Translations under genes and position numbers: made by a program | The notes under the pieces: model-generated | The model's input: only the letters and a program-made list of their open reading frames with translations | Database searches by the model: none | What the model was told of the DNA's origin: nothing | Assembly: GCF_033958435.1 (NCBI RefSeq) | Contig: NC_134138.1 | Location: 8,320,001-8,384,000, forward strand | From: Carettochelys insculpta | Lineage: Eukaryota > Chordata > Testudines > Carettochelyidae | Direction: 5' to 3' | DNA length: 64,000 bases | Shown here: positions 1 to 11,495 of the stretch, one piece after another | How positions within the stretch are numbered: the first letter of the stretch is position 1 | Layout: every line of letters begins with the position of its first letter

Positions 1-584
1 GCCCTGCCTCTCCTGGGGGCTTCACCTTGATGCTGAACTGTATGGGGCTGGGATGGGTCCCTATGGAACTGCATAAGTGTGGGCATAAGAGATGAAAAAC
101 CGGTGCTGGGCATAGCTGAGTGACTAAATCTGTCTGGGACTAATCCACTTACCCACAGCCATGCCTTGGAGGTGGGACAGAGGGACCATCCTCAAAGATA
201 TTGCAGAGAGGGCCCATGATCTATGCCGGGATGGATGGTCCTTGCCTGTGGCTGAGAGATCAGCATCGGTACCACCAGTATTGTCTCTGGTCTTGTGTCC
301 CACCTTGTATCTTGACAGGGCAGGGGCCAGTGCGCCAGAAGAAAGTAGGTCAAGTTGGCCTAACCATCCATTGCCTTCCTTAACCTTCATTCGTTCCTAT
401 CTAAGATGTCTTTGGTAGCCAACTTGAGCTGGCATTGCCTTAAATCTCCCCAGGGCTCCCTCAAAAGTTTTTCTTCCACACCAGTTCTGGGATTCTCTAT
501 GGTTTAGAATATCTTGCTTCTTGGGGTGACATAGCCATGGATTCTCCTGCCCCCACAGGTCCCCATGAAGGGATTTTCCCTGGC
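1..584. other. Unassigned sequence
   Basis: No repeat, RNA gene or convincing coding exon was recognised. The short open frames on both strands overlap each other and show no recognisable domain. Confidence 0.4.
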
Positions 585-672
585 ATGGACCTGATGGTGC
601 TGGTCCTGGCAGGGGGGCAGGGAGCTGGACTTGACTTCTTACCTGACCTTCCAGTTCTAGGGTTCTATGATT
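585..672 (+). mobile_element. CR1 LINE 3'-end fragment
   Basis: The stretch reads like the last part of a CR1 3' untranslated region: a 'ggtcctggcaggggggcag' segment, then 'ctggacttgac', then the terminus 'tagggttctatgattc'. The same block ends the better CR1 copies near 13.1, 22.9, 39.5 and 57.0 kb. It is 5'-truncated and non-coding. Confidence 0.7.
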
Positions 673-2561
673 CAGTGATACAGTGGTGCTCCAATGGTGT
701 GCTGAAGAGGCAAGACAGGGAGGGAGAGACATATCCTTGCTCGTCTTATCACAGTCCTCGTGAACCAATTTTTTCTTTGTGGGGGCTGAAAGCCATCTAA
801 CAATCCAGAAGGAAAAGTCCCTCCTCCTCTACCTGGTCGACTCTCAGGCTAAGCACACAGCCACACAGCCAGGGAGCCAGGTCAGGAGAGGCCTGTGTGC
901 TTCTCTGCATGTGGTGCTCCTGCGATGACCTGGCAGACATGTGAGCCGTGCTAAAGGCTTGTGTCATCTACCTTTCCACCCTATGAATTTGGCTGCATTA
1001 ACCCCATTAAGCGACTGAGCTCTGCTCGGCAAACAGCTTGTTAAGTGAGTCACGCTGCAGAGAACCAAGTGCCAGAAAAATTACCCTGTTACCATTAGCT
1101 GAATGGCTTCAGAGAACTCCGGGGCTTCCCTGCTGCAGGGATTCCTGGAGTGGGCCCGACTTTGGGTCCCTTTGGTGCAATGCCTTCTCACCAGAGGTGA
1201 CCAGCACCAGCTGCATTAGAGGCAAAGGCAAGAAACTCCCTTATGGGGTAATTGTATTACAACCAACTGTAGTGGACTCGGCCCATGGCAGGTGCCCTTT
1301 CTAGGTGGCGTGGGTCTCTGCAGCTTGCCCCCTCAGGATCTGGCCAACCCTGGGGCCTTGTCCCCTTTAACAGGCTGCTCAGGGCATGCCCATAGTTAGG
1401 AAGCCCAGCCCTCAGTTCAAGGCAGGGCAGCGGGCAAATAGCCAGCCACCAAAATGGCGTGAGGCTGCCTCTCCTAGGGGTGGGGTAGGGGAATGCAGGC
1501 TGCCCCACTCCACTGTGTCCCAGCCCTGGGTCCTAACGATTGTTCTCACCCTGAGCTTGGTAGCGGGAATCCAGACCACAACACACCACCATGGGCTCAG
1601 GTGGACTGTCCGCCAGGCCACTTCCTACCTCCACCTCCATCAGCATTAGGCTCCAGTAGGATTGGTCAGCAGGTCCAGGCAGGTGGTCTCTTCTGGGTAG
1701 GTAGCACCTGGCAGGTTTGGCCAGTCAGGCATCTCAGCGTCATTTGGGTAGTCAGCCGGGGGACAGGACCGTGGGCTCCGGGCGGTCAGAGGCCTCAGCA
1801 CCATGGGCATCAGGCAGGACCCCAGGACTGTGCTCACCTGGGACTGTGGGGTAACTGGCCATGGGCAGACTCTCCAGCCCCAGCAGGATCTTGGGGACAG
1901 GGCCTGCCACAAGCCCATTGGCACCAGTAGATCAGGAAAGTCAGGATACCGGGCCAACAGCAGGCTGGGCTGCAGCCCTCTGGGTTGGGCTGGGCAGCTG
2001 ACCGATGGCTCTCGCTGGCCTGCCGGTCTGGCCTGGGTGCCCCGGCTCCGGCACCCAGGAGCCTGGTGAGGCAGGTCTGCCCTGCTTGGAGGCCACTCCT
2101 TTAATGGGCCTCGAGCCCCACCCTGGTTCTTCTGGTCCCAAGTGCTGCTCTCTGAGGGGTGGGACACAGGCGTTCTGGGTCAGAGCCTGCCCACCAAGGT
2201 CTCTGAGTGGCCTCCTCCACCTCCGAGTCAGGGGGAGGCCACAGCACCTCACCACACCAACCCACAGGGAAATCTTTCTTATCCCTATTATAATGAGGTA
2301 GGGAGGGGTCCCGAGCCCCCATACATCTTAAAAATGTGATCTAATGAAACTGTGGTTGTTTTCTTTGTCCGTGTGAAAGTCAGAGACAACCAGTTTTCAA
2401 TTTCTTCTCCCCTCAGGAATCCCTTGTGGCCAGGAGTTCCACAGGCTAATTAGATGTTCTGCAAGGCAAAGGTTATTCCCTGAATCCTTTTAAAATCTGT
2501 TGCCTTTCGTGGCCACTGATTGTCCCTCTGTCCCTATATTGTGAGACAGGTTATTAGGTTA
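673..2561. other. Unassigned GC-rich sequence
   Basis: This stretch is relatively GC-rich, especially 1,700-2,330, but CpG is not conspicuous. Open frames up to 173 codons occur on the minus strand (1646-2167) and overlap equally long frames on the plus strand, as expected where stop codons are rare. No domain, exon structure or known repeat was recognised. Confidence 0.4.
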
Positions 2562-3050
2562 GAATCATAGAATCCTTGGTCTGGAAGAGACGTCAGGAGG
2601 TCATCGAGTCCAGCCCTCTGCTCAAAGCAGGACCAACCAAAACTAAATAATCCCAGACACAGCTTTGTCAAGCTGGGACTTAAAAACCTCTTGGGATGGA
2701 GATTCCACCACCCCTCTAGGTAACACATTCCAGTGCTTCACCACCCTCCTGGGGAACTAGTTTTTCCTACTATCCATCTTAGATTGTTCCCACTGCAACT
2801 CGATACCATTGTTCCTTGTTCTGCCATCCGTCACTACTGAGAACAGCATCTCTCCATCCTCTTTAGAGCCCCCTTCAGGCTGCTATCTAACGGCTCCTTC
2901 ACTCTTCTCTTCTGCAAACTAAATAAGCCCAAATTCCTCAGCCTCTCCTCATAGATCATGTGCTCCAGCCCCCTAATCATTTTGGTGGTCCTCCGCTGGC
3001 CCTCCTCCAGTGCTTCCACATCCTTTCTGTACTGGAAGGCCCAGAGTTTC
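2562..3050 (-). mobile_element. CR1 LINE, 3' part (ORF2 C-terminus and 3' UTR)
   Basis: On the minus strand this is a 5'-truncated CR1. The 3' terminus lies at about 2562 as the complement of 'agaatcatagaatcc'. Inward from it the UTR block (complement of 'gaggtcatcgagtccagcc') is followed by the ORF2 C-terminal region, including FQYRKDVEALEEGQRRTTKM and EERLRNLGLFSLQKRR at 2834-3076. The family sequence is known to encode the RT-linked C-terminal region here. Internal stops and a frame change show it is dead. Sequence beyond about 3050 no longer matches. Confidence 0.85.
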
Positions 3051-3309
3051 CACTCTGCATTTTCTTTCTCATTCATTATTTTCCGTGTCTCTTCAATGTG
3101 TTCTCTTATCCATGTCCTCTCTGAGCTAAGTTTTCCCTGTCATTTCGATCTTGTTTCCTACAAGGCTTTTCCAGCCTTCAGATAATTTTGCCAAACATCT
3201 CTAGATCCTTCTATATCTCCTTTTGGCAGAGCACAACCTGGCCTGAATACACTCCTCCCAGTAAAGGCATCTGATCGATTCACAACCTCGTCTGTAATCA
3301 TCTCAGGAT

Positions 3310-4310
3310 TATTTTGTCATCATCATCATCTACAACCATGGACTTAGAGCCCGTTGGTGTCTGATGCCTCCCTCGCTGTTTCATTCCACCTTTCCCTGCC
3401 CAGTGCGGAGTGGCTTAGTTTCTGCAGACTAGCTCTGCACCAATCTACTATGTCATCTACCCACTCTCGGAGGGATCTGCCTCTCCTATTCAAACCGTCC
3501 ATTATGCCGAATACCAGGGTTTTGACTTTTAGTTCATCGTTCATTCTGCAGATATTCATGAATAGTTGTAGCTTCCATAGTATAACCTTCTGCACTAGGT
3601 TCTCTTTCGGCTGTTTCCTCCTATATAATTCCTCGTTGGTGACCTTCTGCTTCCATCCTATTCTCAGGATCTTTCTATAACTCCTGTCGAATGCCAATAT
3701 CCTTCTGTTTGAAATTTTCGTTATCACCCACTTCTCACATCCGTACAACATGCTGCTGGAAACATATATTTTTGAGATGCTCAGCTTCGTTCCTAAGCTA
3801 ATTGCTTTGCTTTTCCAGAGCTTATCCATCGCTTTCAAACTTGGTCCTGATATCACTATTCTAATTTCTATTTCCTTCTTACAGTCTAGATTGTACATCA
3901 TGTTGCTCCCCAAATATGTGAACTTCTCTATGTTCTCTAGTTCAATCCTATCTACACTGATCTTCCTTCCTATTTCCTTATCTCTAAATACCATTGTCTT
4001 TGTTTTATCAATGTTCAGAATCAGTCCGTACCACTTCCCTTCCTCATTTATCACCTGCACCGTTCTCGCTAACTTCTCTTCCATCTTCTACAAGGATAAC
4101 TAGATCATCCACAAACCTCAAGTTGTTGAGTCTCATCCCATGCACAGATATCCCTTCTGCCTCTTCCTTGGTCTTGTCCGTCACTTTCTCTAGGTGCGTG
4201 ATGAAGATACTTGGTGACATTGGATCTCCCTTTCTTGTAACTCTACTCATTCTAAACCAACCTTCCAACTCTCTGCATGTTCTCCCTGCTGCTTCCACAT
4301 TGTTTTGTCC
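3310..4310 (-). pseudogene. LINE reverse transcriptase pseudogene (RTE-like)
   Basis: The minus strand encodes a decayed non-LTR RT. An upstream frame (4298-4044) contains RT motif B (TRKGDPMSPSIF) and motif C as FVDDLVIL, where most elements have F/Y-A-D-D. A second frame (4084-3344) continues with NIDKTKTMVF, FTYLGS, LYGCEKWVI and a C-terminal VKTLVFGIMDGLNRRGRSLREWVDDI block ending in DTNGL. The two frames are offset, so a frameshift lies near 4060-4090. The element ends in a short (GAT)n tail on its own strand (3317-3330 as TCA repeats), a feature of RTE-type LINEs. It lacks the endonuclease and is 5'-truncated. Clade assignment is inferred from motif memory, not from an alignment. Confidence 0.75.
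3317..3330 (-). repeat. (GAT)n microsatellite tail of the LINE
   Basis: Plus-strand TCA triplets immediately follow the LINE stop codon on the element's strand. The position fits a 3' tail rather than an unrelated microsatellite. Confidence 0.6.
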
Positions 4311-4649
4311 CAGGCCTCGAATACAACAGACAGGAATGAAGGTAGTGAAGCTTGACTCTCCCTATCTATGTATCCAAGGGTCACGTTCACAGCGTCACAC
4401 TCAGAGCCACCCAGCTGTGGCTTGGGCTCCGAGCCAGGGTTCTGCTTTGAATCTTTCTTTCTGCACCCTTCCTTGCAGGCTGTTGACCTGTCTGCTCAGA
4501 CCAGGAAGTACTGCTTCAGACCCTTTATCTCACCACTTTAGGTTTCACTCTTCCATTGTCCCACAGAGTCCACAGCATAACCCCTCCCTTCCCCTAGCCA
4601 AGAGGGTATATCACCCCAGCTGCCCTGCTCCTAGGAGTTCTTCCTTAGG
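4311..4649. other. Unassigned sequence
   Basis: No family or gene was recognised between the LINE and the CR1 fragment. Confidence 0.35.
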
Positions 4650-4755
4650 GTTGGTGCGTGGTCCAGCCATGAGGGCAGGGGTCTGGACTTGATGACCTCT
4701 TGAGGCCCCTTCAGATAATTTTTGCCACCATCTCTTGGATTCTAGGGTTCCACAG
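4650..4755 (+). mobile_element. CR1 LINE 3'-end fragment
   Basis: It contains 'ggtccagccatgagggcagg', 'ctggacttgatgacctc' and a decayed terminus 'ggattctaggg'. These are the conserved last ~90 bases of turtle-type CR1. It is non-coding and 5'-truncated. Confidence 0.75.
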
Positions 4756-5189
4756 GCCTCCCACAGCCCAAATGGCTGGCAGGTGCCCAGCTTTGGGGCT
4801 CTCATAAGAGCCAACCGACTTTCAACAGAACCCTTGGACCTCCCTACAAACCCCAGCACAGATGAAATGTTTACTTGCACTTATAATCACCTGATTCCCA
4901 GTTGATCCATCTCAGCTGGGAGGCAGCTGATCCCCTAGAGGAAAGGCTGGGCCCCACTCCCCATAAAGAGCCAGCTGCCCTGTGATGCTCCCTTTCCATC
5001 TGGCGCTTTTGCAAACCTTTCCAGTCTGTGCTCAGTTCCTTAGCAAGCCTTTGCTTCTGCTATGCACATCGGGCATCTTCCCCCCCATGCTACAACCCAA
5101 GGCTCTGCAGCACCCATTTGCTGAAGAGAGTTGAGAGAAGGCTGCCCTGTGCACCCAGGATCAAAACTTGGACAAATGTTCCCTCTGAT
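4756..5189. other. Unassigned sequence
   Basis: Nothing recognisable was found. Confidence 0.35.
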
Positions 5190-5335
5190 TTTTTTCCATC
5201 CATGTGAAGAATAAATTTTGTTCTGTGCACCAAGGCATATTCAGATGTGTACCACCAGTAGAAACACACACTGCCAGTTGTGGGCACTCTGCTTAACAGC
5301 TGGGTAGCATCTGACTTTCTCCTGGGTGGCTTGCT
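5190..5335 (+). mobile_element. GTTCCCT-type interspersed repeat, copy 1
   Basis: It begins 'gttccctctgattttttt', continues 'catccatgtgaagaataaat', then 'cagatgtgtaccacc' and 'cagctgggtagcatctgac', and ends in 'ctcctgggtggcttg'. The same order of blocks recurs at 5965, 47298 (minus), 55245 (minus) and 61262. The family has no coding capacity here. Its class is unknown to me; short GTTCCCT/AGGGAAC ends suggest a small DNA element. Confidence 0.65.
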
Positions 5336-5964
5336 CTGTGTTGAGAGCTCTCTGTGAGATTTTTCTGGGGTACTCTTCACCAGAAGAACCCTGGCTGAGC
5401 AGCCAGCCCTGTTTAACAGCAAGCCAGCTCTGCTCCGAGGGGTGTGTGCTGCCAGAGGCAGGCACTGGTTATTTTATTTTATGTTGTTTGCTTGACATGG
5501 TTATCAACAGAGATTGTTTAGAATTTTTTTTAAAAGTGACTCACTCCTCTGTAGGTGTGAAAAGTAGCATTATGTGCAGCCGGGAGATATAATTTGTGAC
5601 TCATGTACCCGTGGGCTGCGCATTTTGAGTGATAATTAAAAGGAGGGGGCTGGCGTCGGCTGGGAACTAGGCAAGAATGCAACGTAGGTCAGCGTAAAAG
5701 AGCTTTATCCTTGCATGAAGCAAATGAGAGAGCCTGCGAAGGGCAGACGCAGATGTAAGATACGAATCCAATTAATAGCTGTTTTTTAATTTTTTCAGCC
5801 CCGCTTACTTTTGGTGGGTCAGGGGCATGCTCCCAAGAATGCTCAGTCCCTCACAATCATTAGAGCTTTGAAAAAGTCTAGAAGCTCCTGGGAGATCTGT
5901 AGCGGGAGGAGGAAGGGGATTTGGGTCACTACAAAACTCTTTCAACCAGTATCCAGGTCAGAAC
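5336..5964. other. Unassigned sequence
   Basis: No gene or repeat was recognised. An AT-richer patch lies around 5,460-5,640. Confidence 0.35.
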
Positions 5965-6172
5965 CAGGGTTCCTTCAATTTTTCCAGCCATGTGCAGAAA
6001 AAAATTTATGTGCACCAGGATGCGTGTTGATGTGCACCACCCACAGAAACACGTGCTGTGGGTGCTCTGGAAATCTGATGGGCAGCACCCGAGTCTCTCC
6101 TGGGTGGCTGCCCAAGTGCTCGGCTTACAGGGGATGGGATCTTTATCTGAACAGTCAGAAGGTGAAGCACGA
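5965..6172 (+). mobile_element. GTTCCCT-type interspersed repeat, copy 2
   Basis: The blocks are 'gggttccttcaatttttcc', 'gcagaaaaaaatttatgtgc', 'gatgtgcaccacccacag', 'tctcctgggtggctgccca' and 'gctcggcttacagggg'. Their order matches the other copies. It directly precedes the LINE remnant at 6188. Confidence 0.65.
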
Positions 6173-6187
6173 AGAAGAATAGGCCTG

Positions 6188-6935
6188 TCTCGGTGTGACC
6201 TTCGACCGCACACTGCATTACCATGCCTGCCTGCGGAAGACAGCTGCTAAAGTTACAACCTGCAACTATCGTACCAACTTGGCTGGTTTGTCGTGGGATG
6301 TTTGTGCCCCAGCCCTGCAGATGTCAGCCCTTGTCACCTTGCACTTAGAGCCAATCCTCACATACCAGACTGGTGGATACGCAGTTGGATGCCACCATGT
6401 GCATCATCTCTGGCACCTTGTGTCTGACTACATTCCCGGGGATCCCAGTTCTAAGCAACGCTGCTCTTCCTTCTATCAGAGAAGAGGTCGCATTGGCAAG
6501 TTACTGGAGCAAGAACAGGTCAACCCAAGCCTGCCGCTGCACAGTGGCCTTTTTGAACCACCACTGCACATTTGCGGTCACATCACCCATTGTGGTCTCC
6601 TCTGCCATGCCAGGATGTGAGGCCAGAAACACTCTGGCAAGAGCCATGGAGCTCTGTTGGAGTCCCCAACCAGTCCTTCTTCACTGACAACTTCCCTGCC
6701 TGGTTTGGACCTGCTCTGTCACCAGTGGTTCCCTGGGGAACAGGTTCCTGATGGGACAAGGTCTCTATGCACCTAACCAATATGCTGGGATGCTGTAACA
6801 GCCCTTTGTGCAGCTCAGATGACGATACACACTGAAGGCCTGCTGTCTAGAGTCAGCTGTGGTCCAGGAGCACTACATCATGGCCCTGAGGGTGCCCTGG
6901 TTTGGCTAGAAGACTATGCACATGCTAAATAAATA
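6188..6935 (+). pseudogene. LINE C-terminal remnant (Jockey/Rex1-like)
   Basis: The first frame (from about 6189) reads GVTFDRTLHYHACLRKTAAK and then SALVTLHLEPILTYQTGG. This fits the region just after the RT thumb in a vertebrate LINE group whose members read LDRTL...HLRKTAAKV at this point. The match continues in a second frame from about 6373 with LDATMCIISGTLCL and SNAALPSIREEVA, so at least one frameshift lies near 6340-6375. Later parts (LYAPNQY-like, about 6760) are further broken. The catalytic RT and endonuclease are absent. No other copy is present in the window. The clade name is inferred from memory and should be treated as provisional. Confidence 0.65.
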
Positions 6936-9494
6936 CCATTCCTAACTTCAGCCTCACACCTGCTCTATATTCATTCAACCAACTGCCCCACAGATTGGTA
7001 GCAGGGCTTGAATGAGGGACCTTCAGCACCAGTTGAGATCACTCAGCCAGTGGGTTCGCTTTCATGAGCTGCCAAAAGCAGTTGGGTGTTAGCCACCATG
7101 TAGATTAGCTGCTTGACCACAAACACAGCATGTGCCTGACAAGGGTTCCATCCTCTCTCGGCAGTTGCTTAACACACAGTTATAACATTTAACAGAGGTA
7201 GGTTCTGTTAACCCTTCAGTCTCACTCCCTAAACCACTCTGCTGCCATTGATACTGTTTCTTTGAGTCTCTTCCTAATCACTTTAACTGGCTGTCATCTT
7301 TGGGGTACCTAGAACTCTTCACATGGATCCTCTAGCTCCCCCACTGCATCCATTTCAAAGGCCCCAGTTTCCCCTGTTCCTCAGGTTCTCACTCACTTGA
7401 GAGAAGATCCACCGTTCTGGCTGTTGGGGCCCATAGCCAGAGGGCGAATGAGCTGCTCAGGTGCTGATCCATTAGCTTCTCCAATAAGTTCCTGAAGAAA
7501 ATGCTCTGCTAGAACAGACAACCCTTTTCCTTTCTCCCCCTCAGATTCCATCCCCTCCATCTCCTAAAACACCAGGGTGGGAAACACAAGAGTGCAGAAC
7601 TCCCTTACAAGACTGGGCTGCTTGTCAGTCTAGTCTGGGTTTCCTTCTCCAGCAGCAGTCAGTCCCACCTCCATTTCTCCAACTTAGTGGTTTAATGCAC
7701 ATCTATCCACTTGGGTCTGCATAGCAAATACAAGGCATGGCCGCCAGACCCTTCCACCAGGTTAGATAGATTCATGCGTTCCGAGTGTGATGGAAATAAC
7801 CACAGTCTTTTGCTTGACTCGAGGAGAAGGGTCTCCAGGGGTTGAATGGAAATGTCTGTTCTCATCTCCAGGGATGGACCCTGCAGGGTTAAGGAGGAGG
7901 CACACTGCCTGGAGTGGAGCTTAAGTTCCAACAGCTGCTTCCCAAAGTGCAGCTCCATTACCAGAAGCCTTCACTTTCCAGGCTCATCAACCAGCCACCG
8001 TTAACCAGTACTAAGGTTGCTTGAAATAAGCAAAGACAGTTCAGGCATTCTGCACAGCTGAGTCCTGTATTCCACTAGCTCATTCACAGCTCCTTTCTGT
8101 TACACTCCTATGGATTTTATTAAATGCCACTGTTGGATTAAAGGGAAAAGGGGAACTAGCTTTCAGGCATGCACCCACAAACACTCATAACCTCCTGCAC
8201 TCACCCACTTACACAGCCAAACTCACACAGGTGAAGAGCTGCATAGGGATAGCAGAGGAAGCCAAGACCTAGCAGGTCCCGTGTGTCTGGCTGCAGCCAT
8301 GAATCCGGGGTGGTGAGCTGATTGTATGGTCCCTTCTCAGCTTGCTTTCCTGTCAGTGTAACACTCAGGAGCAGCCAGTACCATCCATCCTGGGGAGAGG
8401 AGGAGGGTCCCAGAGTCAGGACCCTGAGCCTTCTCCAGGCCCCCCAGCCGGCCGAGACTAAATCCTGCAGAGGGGTGATATCAAGAACTTTTTACCCATC
8501 TTTTTATTTGTTTTAGTCCATACCTCTTGTCCTGTCCCACTGCCCCAGGATGCTGTATGACTGTGAGTCATCAGATAACAACAGATGGAACTTTGGTCTT
8601 CTCTTGATGGCGCCTCTGTCTCTTTCTTGGGTGGATTCTTTTGAAGGGCCCCTATTATTCTCTGGCCATCGAGGTGCTTTTGGCAGCTGGTCATCCAGAC
8701 TGGCTGGCTTCAGGGGATGGATTCCATTACATACACACACCCATATTCATTCTTTCCTCACTCACACAAAGGAAAGCTCTCTTCAGAGAAATCCATTTCT
8801 TTTACAAACGAATGGCCAAGATTTCTTACAGACTTCTGGTCTCTATAAACAATTTTCTTACTGACTTATAATACTTACGATAGACCTAGCAGCTGCTACC
8901 AAACAAAGCTTACAGAAAAGTAGAGGACTTACATCTTCATTACACTGGACTGAGCGGAGGTTTTAGACAACATTTTCCTCCTGAGTTCCTTAAAAAATGC
9001 TCCAGGGAGAGCAATAAATAAATATAGAAAAACTGGAAAATGAACCCAAACCCACAACAGATTTGTTTCTTTTTATCTAACTTGCAAATTCCTAGCTCTC
9101 CAGTGGCTCTGTAGTTAAAAAACACAACGATCTTCAGCTTCAGCTACTCGCGGTCACTCAGCCAGCAAGTCCCAGCGGAGGGCTCTCAGATCAGAGGACT
9201 CAGCTATTCCCTCAGCTCAGGCGAACATCGCCAGTTCATTTGAGTCGTTCGACACGCTGAAATATGCATTAAAAGCTTTGGCTGAATGGATGGATTGAGC
9301 TCTGAGATGCTTTGCTCCCATCCTACAATGATGAGCGTGATATGAAAGCCTAAAAAGATGGATAGACAAGGTAGCGAGAGAGAGCCTCTTAGCACTCCCT
9401 AAGGAAAACAGAGACAAGGTGCTCTGTTTATTTCCTCTACTATAAAAAACTCCAGGAGGGAAAAGCCAGGTTTCCTTTCTGGTCAGTGGGAGAA
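6936..9494. other. Unassigned sequence
   Basis: About 2.5 kb in which I recognise no exon, RNA gene or repeat family. Open frames are short (under 105 codons) and overlap on both strands. A short CA-rich run occurs near 8,735. Confidence 0.35.
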
Positions 9495-9583
9495 CAGTGG
9501 TTCTCAACCACCGGTACATGTACCTCTGGGGGTACTCAGAGCTCTTCCAAAAGGTACTTTGTCTCTGTTTCCCAACCTTCTTT

Positions 9584-9915
9584 GGCCATGTCTACACTAG
9601 CCCAAAATTTCAAAATGGCCATGCAAATGGCTATTCCGAAGTTTACTAATGAAGCACTGAAATACATATTCAGCACCTCATTAGAATGTGGGCGGCCGCG
9701 GCACTTCGAAATTGCCACAGCTCGCTGCTCCGCAGCTCGTCCAGATGAGGCTCCTTTTCAAAAGGACCCTGGCAACTTTGAAATCCCCTTTTTCCTATCA
9801 GCAGGAATCCCTTCATTCCTATCCCCTTATTCCCATTCCTATCGCTTCATTAGTAAACTTTGAAATGGCCATTTGCATGGCCATTTTGAAGTTTTGGGCT
9901 AGTGTAGATGCAGCC
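9584..9915. mobile_element. GTCTACAC-ended DNA transposon with long terminal inverted repeats
   Basis: The left end 'ggccatgtctacactagccc' and the right end 'gggctagtgtagatgcagcc' are inverted repeats. The similarity continues inward: 'caaaatttcaaaatggccat' on the left and 'atggccattttgaagttttg' on the right, about 45 bp in all. A TTT triplet flanks both sides (9581-9583 and 9916-9918), a candidate 3-bp TSD. There is no transposase frame. A 3-bp TSD is compatible with PIF/Harbinger, but that assignment is inference. Confidence 0.75.
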
Positions 9916-9974
9916 TTTATTAATAAAAAAACTGGACTTATTTTATGTTCTTTTTTTATTTATCCTTTTTGCAC

Positions 9975-10380
9975 AAGGACACGACAGCAAGTTTATTGAC
10001 TTGACCTCTTGTGCTCCAAGTAGAGCAGAGGTCATCTACAAATTTCTTCCACTTCAGTCTGCCTCAGGACAGAACTTCTAGCTCACGCCAGGAGTACCCC
10101 AGTTGTCCTTCAGTCTCAGCAGATCTTCTCCACGCTATCCAAGGTCTTCCTCTTTTGCATTTTCCATGGGAGAGCTTAACAGGCTATGCTGGATGATGGT
10201 TTTCTGAGAGCATAACCTGGCCATCCCCCATTTTCTTTGCTTGATTTGAATATCAAGGGGTTCTTGTCCTAGCTCTGTTCCAAAGCTCTCTCTTTGTCAC
10301 CAAGTCTTGTCATGTGATATGAAGGATGTACATCAGGCATCTGTTTATGAATGTCTGTGATTCAAAGGCTTTTTAAATTT
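9975..10380 (-). pseudogene. LINE C-terminal remnant
   Basis: The minus strand carries a string typical of the C-terminus of a vertebrate LINE group: a GRPR..WRR block, GYSWRELEVLS, and WKKFVDDLCSTWS. These blocks are spread over more than one frame. Such C-termini follow the RT domain in RTE-like elements that end in 'CSTWS' or a close variant. Only this tail is present. It sits inside the hAT-like element 9495-10735. Confidence 0.6.
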
Positions 10381-10387
10381 AATTATG

Positions 10388-10583
10388 GAGATATGCACCT
10401 CCTAGAGCTGGAAGAGACCTGTGAAGATCATCTAGTCCAATCCCCTGCCCTCTTGGCAGGACCAAGCACCATCCCTGGCATCTGTTTGCCTGAATCCTAA
10501 GTGGCCTGCTCAAGGATTGAACTCATAAGGCTGGGTTTAGCAGGACAATGCTCAAACTACTGAGCCAGCTCTCATGTCTGTCA
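10388..10583 (-). mobile_element. tRNA-derived SINE with CR1-like tail, copy 1
   Basis: Read on the minus strand, the left part has tRNA-like pol III promoter boxes: 'agctggctcagtagtttgag' (A box region) and 'gagttcaatcc' (B box). The right part is CR1 3'-end sequence, seen on the plus strand as 'ctagagctggaagagacct' and 'catctagtccaatcccctgc'. The head-and-tail structure implies mobilisation by CR1 machinery. Copies at 14868 and 17957 share it. Confidence 0.75.
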
Positions 10584-10735
10584 ATTTCTTCCAACCAACC
10601 AGTTATGCTTAAGTTGTTTAAACAAATCTTTGGCAATGGCAGAAAAAAATTGTGTCTGAAAATTGTAGATACTGAGGGGACTTGTAATTTTTTTAAAAGG
10701 GGTACTTTATAAAGAAAAAAGGTTGAGAAACACAG

Positions 10736-11174
10736 GCCTAGAAGATCTTTGGGTCACTGTCTGCCAAATGGGACCCAATATTTTGACCTATATGTTTGTG
10801 CATGCTGGTTATATGCACACATACAGTACGCTGATGTACACACACATGCTAATGTTCACTTATCTGCTCTCTTACGATTAGCAGCATGGTTGTTTGCCAT
10901 CTTCCAAAGACAGCTTTCTGCTGTTGCAAGAAGAAACTGATGCATAGGATGTTTGGGCCACCCTCCCATTGGTTGGAGAGATGTGGGTAGACTGCTGGTT
11001 AGAATGCTGAGTGTGAGGCTTTTCATCACATCGTCCAGCTGTTAAAGGTTACCAAGACAGGGAAGGAAAGGCTGGCTTTACCCATTTCTGAAACTCCAGA
11101 ACTAATCACTAGTGGGCATCGATGGCCTAGGAAGGTATTTTATCAGAAGGCAGTATTGCCTATCAGAGTTGGCA
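10736..11174. other. Unassigned sequence
   Basis: No recognised gene or repeat. Confidence 0.35.
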
Positions 11175-11312
11175 CTGAGCTGGAACTCAGGCAACCTGGC
11201 TTCTATTTATGCCTCTGCCACTGGCTGGTGGGGTGACCTTTGTCAAATCACCTCACCTCTTTACCCTACAGTTTTCCCTGTCTGTCAAATGGAAATATTA
11301 ATGTTCCCTTGG
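11175..11312 (+). mobile_element. MIR SINE
   Basis: The core is conserved in order: 'ggaactcaggcaacctggct', 'cctctgccactggctggtgg', 'tgacctttgtcaaatcacct', 'cagttttccctgtctgtcaa' and 'atggaaatattaatg'. This is the standard MIR core and post-core. Confidence 0.8.
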
Positions 11313-11344
11313 CAATCCACTGGCAAAAAGCGAGGACACTTCTG

Positions 11345-11495
11345 AGAGCAGTGCTATTATCCCTATTATACAGAGAAGGGAACTGAACCACAGACAAGCT
11401 AAGTGACTTGGCCAAGGACACACAAAGGCTGATGTGGCAGAGCAGGGCATTGCATTCAGGTTAGGTCACCTGAGCCCAGTCTAGTAGCACAGCCA
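11345..11495 (-). mobile_element. MIR SINE, opposite orientation
   Basis: The complement of the MIR core is visible as 'ctattatccctattatacag', 'agggaactgaaccacag', 'ctaagtgacttggccaagg' and 'acacacaaaggctg'. With the MIR just upstream it forms a head-to-head pair. Confidence 0.7.

Larger units (their letters stand above)
9495..10735. mobile_element. hAT-like non-autonomous DNA transposon, filled with later insertions
   Basis: The left end is CAGTGGTTCTCAACC (9495-9509). The right end, GGTTGAGAAACACAG (10721-10735), is its inverted repeat at 13 of 15 positions. The inner flanks also fit the same element type: 'gtacctctgggggtactc' on the left and 'aaaaggggtactttat' on the right. CAGTGGTTCTCAACC ends are typical of a widespread hAT group. 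An 8-bp TSD is not clear; only the last 4 of 8 flank bases agree. The interior holds a second DNA element, a LINE tail and a SINE, each listed separately. Confidence 0.65.

Noticed and set aside
1646..2167. 173-codon minus-strand open frame
   Set aside because: GC-rich DNA with overlapping long frames on both strands, biased composition (P, S, G, R), no domain and no splice or initiation context. Treated as chance.
3994..4692. 232-codon plus-strand open frame
   Set aside because: Its first third is antisense to the RT coding sequence of the minus-strand LINE and the rest has no domain.
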